A model generated the notes under the pieces. It searched no databases and was not told the DNA's origin. It saw only the letters and a list, made by a program, of their open reading frames with translations. Both the position numbers and the translations under genes were made by a program. This document shows, in pieces, positions 1-9,029 of a DNA stretch of 55,727 bases (positions within the stretch are counted from its first letter, which is position 1; every line of letters starts with the position of its first letter). The stretch is from Chloroflexota bacterium (GTDB lineage: Bacteria; Chloroflexota; Anaerolineae; Promineifilales; Promineifilaceae): contig JAJRYT010000003.1 in NCBI GenBank assembly GCA_024275635.1, forward strand, positions 1 to 55,727. Direction: 5' to 3'.

Positions 1-61
1 GAGCAAAATGTGACAAATTGTTAACAACGATATTGGGAAACTGAACGATAGGTAAGCGCAT
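1..61 (-). CDS. 5' end of a gene cut by the window edge, possibly a transposase
   Basis: Reading leftwards from an ATG at 59-61 there are 20 codons with no stop before the window ends. An AGGAG ribosome site (69-73) sits 7 bases upstream of the ATG. The peptide begins MRLPIVQFPNIVVNNLSHFA. The short 'LPIVxFPxIV' start resembles the N-terminus of IS701-type DDE transposases, but 20 residues are too few to be sure. It reads in the same direction as the oxidoreductase upstream of it. Confidence 0.45.
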   Translation of the reverse strand, partial: MRLPIVQFPNIVVNNLSHFA

Positions 62-108
62 GAGTCACTCCTTTTCATCAGGATATGACTATTGTACGCT
101 AATTGCCC

Positions 109-1140
109 CTATCTTTTCGTTCCCATCGCAAAACTCAAGTCATTAGTTAAATAAATAGCCTGCTTGCTTCTGGCTGACTCGTACAAGGCTAATACCGTTT
201 GCACGTGATGGCGTGTTTCCGCCAGGGACAGATAAGGAGGCCGGTTATCTAAAATAGCAGCGTGCATATCCTCCACCTCACCCAGATATAATGCTTTCTC
301 TGGCACAGGGATCTCTTCAACCGTGTCGTCGGGATGATGGAAAAGCAGTTGGCGCGCGCCCTTGTTCAGGCCGGTAAACGGCCGATTCAGCGACAACCGC
401 CCTTTCGTTCCCAACACCTCGGCCCAGGTATAAAACGGAGCGCGAAAAGCGCTGCTAATTTGGGCAACACGACCACTGCCGTCATTGCCATAATGTAACT
501 GCCCGCTAAATGATTCCTCCACGTTGGAACGGCCTAGCCATTGATCGCCCCAAACCCAGGTCGGCGGCGCGCCCATGATGAATTGGGCAAAACTCACCGG
601 GTAAACACCCACATCCCACAAACTGCCGCCGCCAAATTCGGGAACCAGACGGATGTTTTCGGGATTTTCCAGCGGGAATTGGAAGGTGGAGCGCGCCAGG
701 AGAATATCGCCAAGACGGCCGTTCCGGACCCATTCCCCGGCAATTTTCGTTTGCGGATGGTGGCGGTACATGAACGCTTCCGCGAGGCGCATACCGGTTT
801 GTTGGGAAACGGCCGTCATCTCGTCCACTTCGGCCAATGATAGAGCAAACGGCTTCTCGCACAACACATGCTTCCCCTGCTGCATCGCATAAATCGCCCA
901 TTTTGCGTGTAAATGGTTGGGTAAGCCGATATACACGGCATCCACCGCATCCGACTCCAGCAGCGCCTCATAGCTGGCAAATGCCTGAGGAATTTCCCAT
1001 TGGGCCGCATAGGAGTCGACTCTGGCCTTATTCCGGCTGGCCACGGCTGCCAACGCGCCCCGGCGCGACGCCCGAATCGCAGGAATCAAGCGCCGGTTAA
1101 TGTTAGCCGTAGAAAGTAAGCCCCAACGAATTTTATCCAT
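109..1140 (-). CDS. Gfo/Idh/MocA-family NAD(P)-dependent oxidoreductase
   Basis: A cytosolic sugar or cyclitol dehydrogenase-type enzyme. An N-terminal Rossmann fold (residues about 3-120) opens with WGLLSTANINRR, which replaces the usual GxGxxG. The family's EKP signature is present in GKHVLCEKPFAL, and the C-terminal domain carries GGGSLWDVGVYP, where the catalytic Asp/His-type region usually lies (Tyr replaces His). Length is about 343 residues, normal for the family. The ATG at 1138-1140 is chosen over a start 7 codons further out because GGAGG lies 6 bases upstream of it. The substrate cannot be told. The gene stands alone; a hairpin with a U-tract lies just upstream. Confidence 0.88.
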   Translation of the reverse strand: MDKIRWGLLSTANINRRLIPAIRASRRGALAAVASRNKARVDSYAAQWEIPQAFASYEALLESDAVDAVYIGLPNHLHAKWAIYAMQQGKHVLCEKPFALSLAEVDEMTAVSQQTGMRLAEAFMYRHHPQTKIAGEWVRNGRLGDILLARSTFQFPLENPENIRLVPEFGGGSLWDVGVYPVSFAQFIMGAPPTWVWGDQWLGRSNVEESFSGQLHYGNDGSGRVAQISSAFRAPFYTWAEVLGTKGRLSLNRPFTGLNKGARQLLFHHPDDTVEEIPVPEKALYLGEVEDMHAAILDNRPPYLSLAETRHHVQTVLALYESARSKQAIYLTNDLSFAMGTKR

Positions 1141-1151
1141 CAAATTCCTCC

Positions 1152-1174
1152 ATTCGACCATTCGACATTCAATT
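1152..1174. repeat. Short 7/8-nt tandem words (ATTCGACC-type)
   Basis: ATTCGACC, ATTCGAC and ATTCAAT follow one another just upstream of the oxidoreductase. This is a small member of the heptad/octad repeats seen in many gaps of this window. Confidence 0.5.
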
Positions 1175-1184
1175 TAGACAAAAA

Positions 1185-1216
1185 AGCCCCCTGCCATAAA
1201 TTCCTGACAGGAGGCT
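1185..1216 (-). terminator. Rho-independent terminator (minus strand)
   Basis: AGCC at 1185-1188 pairs with GGCT at 1213-1216, and CCTG (1190-1193) with CAGG (1208-1211), with one mismatch between. On the minus strand the hairpin is followed by TTTTTTG. It would stop transcripts arriving from upstream before the oxidoreductase gene. Confidence 0.55.
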
Positions 1217-1318
1217 CTTTCAGTTAGCCAGGCATTGGCGGCTTGTATTTTCAGGGTTGCCGCGTTGGGGAAGGCCCTGAAATTTGCCTTACGACGGCAT
1301 AAGGCAAACTATACAGGT

Positions 1319-1398
1319 GTCATTGCGACCGGAGGGAGAAATCTTTCTTATTGCCTTGGGTGGTCAAGATTTCTCCTCGCTCCGCTCGTCGAAATGAC
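1319..1398. repeat. Imperfect inverted repeat of the GTCATTGCGA type
   Basis: GTCATTGCGA near 1319 is mirrored by TCGAAATGAC ending at 1398, with AAATCTT/AAGATTT arms between and an 18-base centre. Elements of this kind are widespread non-coding repeats in many bacteria and give rise to false ORFs. The rest of the 1217-1628 gap contains two further hairpins and no convincing gene. Confidence 0.55.
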
Positions 1399-1513
1399 AA
1401 AGACCTATACAGTTACAATTTATGGCATGGTTCAAAACTCGGTTTTGCATCTTTACAAATCGGCTTTGCGTTCGGCCATCGCTGTGCATTGCAAATGCAC
1501 GGCGGAGACAAAA

Positions 1514-1532
1514 AACCCGTTGAAAACGGGTT
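1514..1532 (-). terminator. Terminator downstream of malic enzyme
   Basis: AACCCGTT and AACGGGTT form a perfect 8-bp stem with a 3-base loop. On the minus strand it is followed by a run of T. It lies about 100 bases beyond the malic enzyme stop codon and fits its transcription end. Confidence 0.65.
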
Positions 1533-1559
1533 GAAATGCGCTCAAACCGGGTCTTTAGT

Positions 1560-1590
1560 ATTAGATGTGGATTTCCAATCCACATCTAAT
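1560..1590. repeat. Perfect 14-bp inverted repeat
   Basis: ATTAGATGTGGATT (1560-1573) and its exact complement (1577-1590) are separated by three bases. There is no strong T-run on either side. It lies between the malic enzyme stop and the U-tract terminator. Confidence 0.7.
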
Positions 1591-1628
1591 TGTAAAGATG
1601 ATTTTGTCAAAAATGAACCACGCCCAAT

Positions 1629-3425
<1,797 letters not shown>

Positions 3426-3584
3426 GTGTCGAAATCTTCTCTGGCTTATCCAGGTTAGGCATTCATGAACTATAGTTGTGATGTCTATTTTAAGTAGAAA
3501 TTCGGCTGTTAAGGCCTTCAGCACTATACCCCCAGGTTTTTACCACGAATAGTTTAGATCGGCATATGAATCATATGATTTTCG

Positions 3585-5021
3585 TCAGGTTTCGGCCGTT
3601 TTCTGCTTTGCCATTTGTCCCCATCCCCAAATAACTAACCCTAAGGCAATGAGCATTAAAGCCACGATTAGCAAGAATGTATCATGTAAACCGCCCACCT
3701 GGGCAGCGGCGGCGGCGGTCGTCGCCCCACCCGGCAGTGGGTTGCCTTGTAACGCAATGGCGCGGCTGGCCCATACGGCCCCCAGCAGGGCGATGCCGGT
3801 TGTTTGCCCCAATGTACGGCTGATGGCTAACAGCCCGGAAGCAATTCCCAGGCTCTGCCGGGGAACCGATCCCATGACGGCGCTGTTGTTGGGGGATTGA
3901 AACAACCCCATGCCAATACCTACCGGCAGCAGGCGCGCAACATACCCCAGTCCGGTTATCTGCTCATTAAGTGTGCTCATGGCGAAGTAACCCAGGGCTA
4001 AGGCGACCAGCCCGGCAGCGGTTAACGGCCGTGTTCCCCACCGGTCCGACAAACTCCCGGAAATAGGGGCGACAACGCCCAGGAACAAGGGCACAATGCC
4101 CATCAGCAGTCCCACCTGGCGCGGCGCGAAGCCCAGCACGTTTTCCAGGTAAAAAGGCATTAAAATCACAGTCCCGGAAATGGCTACAAACGTCATCAGC
4201 CCGGTCGCCAGATTGATGCTGAATGATCGGTTGGCGAACAAATGCAGCTCGATCATTGGCTGTGGCGCGCGATTTTCGATAAGCACAAAGAGAATCAGAA
4301 AGAACAGGCCAGCGGCAAAGAGGAGTAAAACGGCCGTGTCCCCAAATCCACGCTGCTGCCCCCAGGTTAACCCTAACAACAAAGCCAGCAAACTCACGAA
4401 CAAGGCGGCGGCTCCGCCAAAATCAAAGCGTTGTTGCCCCGATGGTTTGACGGCCGGGATAAAACGCAGCGTGAGCAGCGTGCCGATAACGCCAATGGGT
4501 AAATTGACAAAAAATATCCAATGCCAGGAAAATTTGTCAAGGATCAGCCCGCCTAACGTTGGCCCCACCACAATGCCCACCGAAAGGAATGTGCCGCTGA
4601 TGCCCAGCGCCCGGCCTCGTTCGTGGGGCGGGAACGATTCGGTGACGATGGCCATGCCCAGCGCCAACAGCATCGCGCCGCCTACCGCCTGGATGACCCG
4701 AAATCCAATCAGCCAATAAACGGTGGGCGCTAACCCGCACAGCACGGAACCGAGCGTAAAGATGATGAAGCCGGCGGCGTAGATTGGTTTCTTGCCGATC
4801 ATGTCACCCAGCCGCCCCAGACTTAACATGAGGGTTGCCAGTGTGAGCAGGTAGGCTAACACGACCCACTGGATAGTCGCAAAGTCGGTTTGTAAATTGC
4901 GTACCAGGGTGGGTAGGGCGACGTTGACGATGTTGCCGTCAATGGTGGTCATGAGGATGCCGGCGGCAACGGCCGTCATCACCAACCATTTGCGACTGTA
5001 ATCAGTAGGTATCGTGGTCAT
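3585..5021 (-). CDS. MFS drug-efflux transporter, DHA2 (EmrB/QacA) type
   Basis: Inner-membrane, proton-driven exporter of about 478 residues, the usual length of the 14-helix DHA2 group. Helix 1 carries the family's acidic motif as IDGNIVNVALP (normally LDxTIVNVALP). The loop 2-3 signature appears as GRLGDMIGKK. The motif-C-like glycine-rich segment GIVVGPTLGG lies in helix 5. Hydrophobic helices run to the C-terminus, ending in a short basic tail. It starts one base after the stop of the upstream peptidase reading frame (TGAGATG), so translation is probably coupled. Substrate unknown. Confidence 0.92.
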   Translation of the reverse strand: MTTIPTDYSRKWLVMTAVAAGILMTTIDGNIVNVALPTLVRNLQTDFATIQWVVLAYLLTLATLMLSLGRLGDMIGKKPIYAAGFIIFTLGSVLCGLAPTVYWLIGFRVIQAVGGAMLLALGMAIVTESFPPHERGRALGISGTFLSVGIVVGPTLGGLILDKFSWHWIFFVNLPIGVIGTLLTLRFIPAVKPSGQQRFDFGGAAALFVSLLALLLGLTWGQQRGFGDTAVLLLFAAGLFFLILFVLIENRAPQPMIELHLFANRSFSINLATGLMTFVAISGTVILMPFYLENVLGFAPRQVGLLMGIVPLFLGVVAPISGSLSDRWGTRPLTAAGLVALALGYFAMSTLNEQITGLGYVARLLPVGIGMGLFQSPNNSAVMGSVPRQSLGIASGLLAISRTLGQTTGIALLGAVWASRAIALQGNPLPGGATTAAAAAQVGGLHDTFLLIVALMLIALGLVIWGWGQMAKQKTAET

Positions 5022-5022
5022 C

Positions 5023-6453
5023 TCAATTTCCTGGCCGTTCGTTAGGCGCGGCGGCTGATGCGCGGCGGCGGCGCAGCCGCCAGACCAGCGCTAAAGTCAA
5101 CAACAGCAAGCCCAGTCCACAGCAAAGCAAAATGGCAACGGTTCCCCAGACAGCCCATATAGGATTGTAGCCATTCAAGGGCGGCCCTGGCTCAAATGGT
5201 GTGGGTGTAATTTGGGAAACGGCCGTTGCCGGGGCTCTTGTGGCTGGTGAAGATGGCGGTGGGGTGGGAGCAGTCGTACCGACGCCAAACGGCGTTGGCG
5301 ACGGCCGAAACGTCGGCAGCGGCCAGGGCGTCGGCGTCATAAAATCCCCCGGTTCCAGTCCCAGCCAGACCGACCAGCCCGCTTCAAATTCTCCCGGCGT
5401 CAGACCAAGCGCGGCCATAAACGCCGCCGTTGTCGTCTGCCCTGACTTGTAGGCCGCCAGCAAATCAGCCAGCCCATCTTGTCAATGCGCTTCCACCAGG
5501 TACGTCACCGCACTCAGCGCTTCGGCATAGGCCAGCCGCGTCCGCGCTTCATTGGAAAACCCAAACCCGCGCTCCAGCTTAGACAGCGATAATAGTTCGT
5601 CCTGTTTGGCCGCCCGTTCCACCTGGCGCAGCGTATCCTGGTGCGCGCCAAACTCATTAAACTGGGCCACCCCTTCATCCAACCAGGTTGGCGGCGCGCT
5701 GCCTCGGTGAAACGTCACCTGAGCAAAATAAAGATGCGACACCTCATGGGGCACGACATCATTCAACCATCGTTCCTGGGATCCATACGCCGAGACAATC
5801 TGCGCTGTTACGCCCTGGTTGGGAAACGCCTGTCCGCCGATAAATTCACTCACCACCCCGTTCCATTCAGCAAATTCTGCAAAATTGTTATAAATGAGAA
5901 TACGTATCTGGAAATCCAGATCAGCCTGGAACAAATCGCGCTGTAAAATGACTGCCTCGCTGGCAATTTCAAACACCCGCTCGCCAAACGAATCGGGCCG
6001 GTCATGCCACCAGACGGCAATTGCTTCGTTTTCGCGGCGGCGCCAATCGTAGCGCGTATCTTCATAGCGGACGGTCATTTCATCGCTAACGGCCGTATTT
6101 CCCGCCGCATCCGTCACCTCCCAATGGTAGATAACGGCCGCCCCCGGAATCGTACCCGCGCTGGTGTCCCAGACATAGTTTAGCTCAAGCTGGTTAGCCG
6201 GACTCACTTCTACCTCTCCCCGTGTGATGCTGTTGGAGGAAAACTCATTGCGTAGATGAAATACCAGGGTTGCACGCGTGATCTTCCCGGCGCGGCTGGA
6301 AACGGCCGTCTTAAACGTCAAATCGGTGGGGAAATGATTGTCGGTACTGAAAGATTCAAACGTAATGGCTTCTTGCGCCGCTGTCGTTGGGCCGCTGACT
6401 GTTAACCACAAAACCAACACAAGATACAAGATAAATGTTTGTAAGCGATTCAT
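5023..6453 (-). pseudogene. Secreted peptidase-MA-like metallohydrolase, broken by an in-frame TGA
   Basis: The 476-codon frame is open except for TGA at 5482-5484 (codon 324). Sequence on both sides belongs to one protein. There is a signal peptide (residues 1-26), a zinc motif HEVSH within NDVVPHEVSHLYFAQ, and PPTWLDEGVAQF as the glutamate-bearing downstream segment. After the stop follow LLAAYKSG, a Pro/Thr-rich stretch and one membrane helix with a basic tail, suggesting an exported, membrane-anchored enzyme. In this family a glycine is common at the stop position (YG/HG before an acidic residue), so GGA to TGA is the simplest cause. A sequencing error is possible. UGA-encoded selenocysteine is unlikely here. 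It is coupled to the efflux gene downstream. Confidence 0.8.
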
Positions 6454-6536
6454 AATGATATCCGTTTACCTGATTGTTGCGTAAGTGTAGCTCGAACTGC
6501 TGTACCAGGCTAAGGAACCGCTCATAAACAACTTTA

Positions 6537-6567
6537 TCCTCCCGGAGGTTCGCAACCTCCGGGAGGA
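6537..6567. repeat. Perfect 14-bp hairpin of the CCTCCCGGAGG family
   Basis: TCCTCCCGGAGGTT (6537-6550) and its exact complement (6554-6567) with a CGC loop. It lies between the divergently read peptidase and IclR genes. A related CCTCCGGGAGG element occurs at 34375-34406. Confidence 0.8.
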
Positions 6568-6682
6568 TTCTCTCATAATTTGACATATTTCCTCCTACCC
6601 GGCTATAATTAAGATGTCCCATAATTCAAGATTAGGTTTCATAATACGCAACAAATTGGGATTGTAAGCAGCGAACTTATTT

Positions 6683-7465
6683 ATGTCTTCATCAGCTAAC
6701 CCGACAACGCCACCGGTGCAATCTATCCAACGGGCTGTGGCTATTATGCGCTGTTTTACGGAAGCCGAACCAGAACTGGGGGTCACCGAGCTGAGCAAAC
6801 GTCTCAATTTACACAAAAGCACAGTTTCCCGCATGTTGACAACGCTGCAGCAGGAGCGTCTGGTAGATAAAAATCCGGAGACAGGCAAATATCGCTTGGG
6901 GTTGGGGCTGATCAGCCTGGCCGGGGTGGCGCTGGGTCGTTTGAATGCGCGGGCCGCGGCCCAGCCTTACCTGAACGATCTGGTGGAGACGACGCGGGAA
7001 ACGGTGAATGTAGCCGTTTTGGACCGGGGGGAGTGTGTCAACATCGAGCGCGCTTTTAGCCCCCAGCCGATCCGCTACATGGGCTGGATTGGACGGCGCA
7101 CGCCGCTGCATTGCACGGCCAGCGGCAAGGCGCTGCTGGCAGGATTGACGGCCGAAGAGCGCACGGCCGTTCTTCCCACCCCGCTCCCCGCTTACACGCC
7201 CAAAACAATCACTGACATGAATATATTGACCCAATCATTGGCACAGATTGACCGGCAAGGCTACGCCATTGTAAACGAGGAATATGAGGCCGGATTTAGT
7301 TCGATAGCCGCGCCTATTCGCAACCATTTAGGCCAGGTCATGGCCACGTTGGCTATTTCGGGGCCAACGTACCGCCTGGAAGGAGAAACCATCACAACTT
7401 TTATCACGCCGCTGCTGCAAATGACGCGGCAGATTTCGGCTGATTTAGGATATAGAGTCATGTAA
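6683..7465 (+). CDS. IclR-family transcriptional regulator
   Basis: A 260-residue DNA-binding regulator. The N-terminal winged helix-turn-helix (about residues 12-70) reads QSIQRAVAIMRCF then LGVTELSKRLNLHKSTVSRML, the classic IclR recognition helix. The effector-binding domain (about 85-255) contains RRTPLHCTASGKALLA and GYAIVNEEYEAGFSSIAAPI, both hallmark segments. It lies directly upstream of, and in the same direction as, the methyltransferase/molybdopterin oxidoreductase pair. It probably controls that pair in response to a small organic acid or amine; this target is inferred from position only. No strong ribosome site is visible. Confidence 0.95.
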   Translation: MSSSANPTTPPVQSIQRAVAIMRCFTEAEPELGVTELSKRLNLHKSTVSRMLTTLQQERLVDKNPETGKYRLGLGLISLAGVALGRLNARAAAQPYLNDLVETTRETVNVAVLDRGECVNIERAFSPQPIRYMGWIGRRTPLHCTASGKALLAGLTAEERTAVLPTPLPAYTPKTITDMNILTQSLAQIDRQGYAIVNEEYEAGFSSIAAPIRNHLGQVMATLAISGPTYRLEGETITTFITPLLQMTRQISADLGYRVM

Positions 7466-7470
7466 CGAAG

Positions 7471-7514
7471 TGGCGAAGTAGCGAAAATCACTTTGCCACT
7501 CCGCTACTTCGCCA
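7471..7514. repeat. 13-bp inverted repeat made of 8-nt words
   Basis: TGGCGAAGTAGCG (7471-7483) is perfectly complementary to 7502-7514. On the left the unit CGAAGTGG/CGAAGTAG repeats with an 8-base period from 7466. The block fills the gap between the IclR and methyltransferase genes and could act as a weak intra-operon hairpin. Confidence 0.7.
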
Positions 7515-7538
7515 AATTCACTTCAATGGAGGAGCAAT

Positions 7539-9029
7539 ATGAAACATCGTCGTAACCGCGTGAAGAAGCATAGAAGCCAGGCCGAAACGGCCGTTTCCCT
7601 ACCCAACATCCCGCGCATTCAGCCGCAAATGACCATGCTGTCACGCGAGGATCGCCTGCGGCTGCATCGGGCATCCTGTGAGATTTTGCGCCGCACCGGC
7701 GTAGATGTGTTCAGCGAAGAGGCGTTGGAACTGCTGCGGCAGGGCGGCGCCGCCGTCTCTGGCGAGCGGGTCAAAATCTCGCCATCGCTGGTGGAATGGG
7801 CGTTGGCGTCGGCCCCCAGTTCGTTTAATTTGTACTACCGGGGGTCGGAGGAAACGGCCGTTAAACTGGACGGCCAACACATCTACTTCGGCCCCGGCTC
7901 CGACACCTTCCGCTACCTGGATCCGCGCACCGGGGAACGCCGCAATTTTACCCTGGCCGACGTCGCCGCCACCATTCGCTTGTGCGACGCTCTGCCCGAA
8001 ATCGGCTTCCTGATGTCCGTCGGCGTCCCCCGCGACGTGCCCACTGAACGTTACTTCCGCTATCAATACGCCACCCTCCTGAAAAACAGCGTCAAACCCA
8101 TCGTCGTTGTCTGCAACGACCTGGCCGACATGGAAGCCATCGCCGCCATGGCCGCGGCAACAATGGGCGGCATGGATAAACTCTCCCAATGCCCCAACAT
8201 TTTGCTTTACTCCGAGCCATCCACGCCGCTGCAACATTCCCTGGAAGCCGTCGAAAAATTACTCTTCTGCGCCGAACACGCTATTCCCGTCACCCATTCG
8301 CCGGCCCCGATGATTGGCGGCACAGCTCCCAGCACAATTGCCGGGGCGGTGGCTCTGGGCAACGCCGAGATGTTGAGCGGTCTGGTCATGCACCAGCTAA
8401 AAAATCCGGGCGCGCCCTTCCTGTACGGACACGGCGTTCATCATTTGGATATGAAAACGATGATCAGCGTTTATGGCGCGCCGGAATTCCAGTTGGCGCG
8501 GGTGATGGCCGGGGAAATGGGGCAGTTCTACAGTTTGCCGGTCTGGGGCTACACCGGCCACAGCGACAGCAAGGTAGTGGATGGGCAGGCGGCGGCCGAC
8601 GCGCAGTTTTCGGCGCTGGTCGCCCTGATGTCCAAGACCCATCTCAATCATGATGTTGGCTATCTGGAGGCGGGGCTGACCAACTCGCCGGAGATGATGG
8701 TCTTGACGAATGAGATTATTTCCATGACGCGCCGTTTTGTGCAGGGCGTCCGCCTGGATGATGAGGCGCTGGCGCTGGATGTGATTGACGAGGTGGGGCC
8801 GGGCGGCGAATTTTTGAGCCATGATCACACGATGGCCCACTGGCGCGAGTTGTGGCGGCCGCAAATTTTTGACCGCCAGCGGCTGGATGCGTGGGAGGAT
8901 GCGGGGTCAAAGGATGTCAACGGCCGTCTCCGCGACGCCACCATTGCCCTGATGGACGAACATCAGCCCGACTCTCTCCCCGCTTCTGTGGCGGAAGAGA
9001 TAGATTACATTTTGGAGCATGCCGCATGA
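7539..9029 (+). CDS. MttB-family (trimethylamine methyltransferase-like) corrinoid methyltransferase, non-pyrrolysine
   Basis: A 496-residue TIM-barrel protein of the MttB superfamily, which transfers a methyl group from a quaternary or tertiary amine to a corrinoid protein. Recognisable segments are the N-terminal ILRRTGVDVFSEEALELL, SGLVMHQLKNPGAPFLYG, and the active-site stretch WGYTGHSDSKVVDGQAA. The frame is open throughout with no in-frame amber codon, so it belongs to the pyrrolysine-free group that includes glycine betaine methyltransferase MtgB. GGAGG lies upstream of the ATG with ordinary spacing. The stop overlaps the next start (ATGA), so it is translated together with the molybdopterin enzyme. 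No corrinoid protein gene is nearby. The substrate is not deducible. Confidence 0.92.
   Translation: MKHRRNRVKKHRSQAETAVSLPNIPRIQPQMTMLSREDRLRLHRASCEILRRTGVDVFSEEALELLRQGGAAVSGERVKISPSLVEWALASAPSSFNLYYRGSEETAVKLDGQHIYFGPGSDTFRYLDPRTGERRNFTLADVAATIRLCDALPEIGFLMSVGVPRDVPTERYFRYQYATLLKNSVKPIVVVCNDLADMEAIAAMAAATMGGMDKLSQCPNILLYSEPSTPLQHSLEAVEKLLFCAEHAIPVTHSPAPMIGGTAPSTIAGAVALGNAEMLSGLVMHQLKNPGAPFLYGHGVHHLDMKTMISVYGAPEFQLARVMAGEMGQFYSLPVWGYTGHSDSKVVDGQAAADAQFSALVALMSKTHLNHDVGYLEAGLTNSPEMMVLTNEIISMTRRFVQGVRLDDEALALDVIDEVGPGGEFLSHDHTMAHWRELWRPQIFDRQRLDAWEDAGSKDVNGRLRDATIALMDEHQPDSLPASVAEEIDYILEHAA

Noticed and set aside
5482..5484. Selenocysteine at the TGA of the peptidase gene
   Set aside because: There is no redox motif around the site and no cysteine in homologous positions as far as I can recall. 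A Gly codon change explains it better.
8891..9025. 5' extension of the molybdopterin oxidoreductase frame
   Set aside because: It lies wholly inside the methyltransferase gene in another frame. The ATGA overlap and the cysteine motif fix the start at 9026.
7539..9029. Pyrrolysine in the MttB-like protein
   Set aside because: The frame has no in-frame TAG, so this is the pyrrolysine-free branch.
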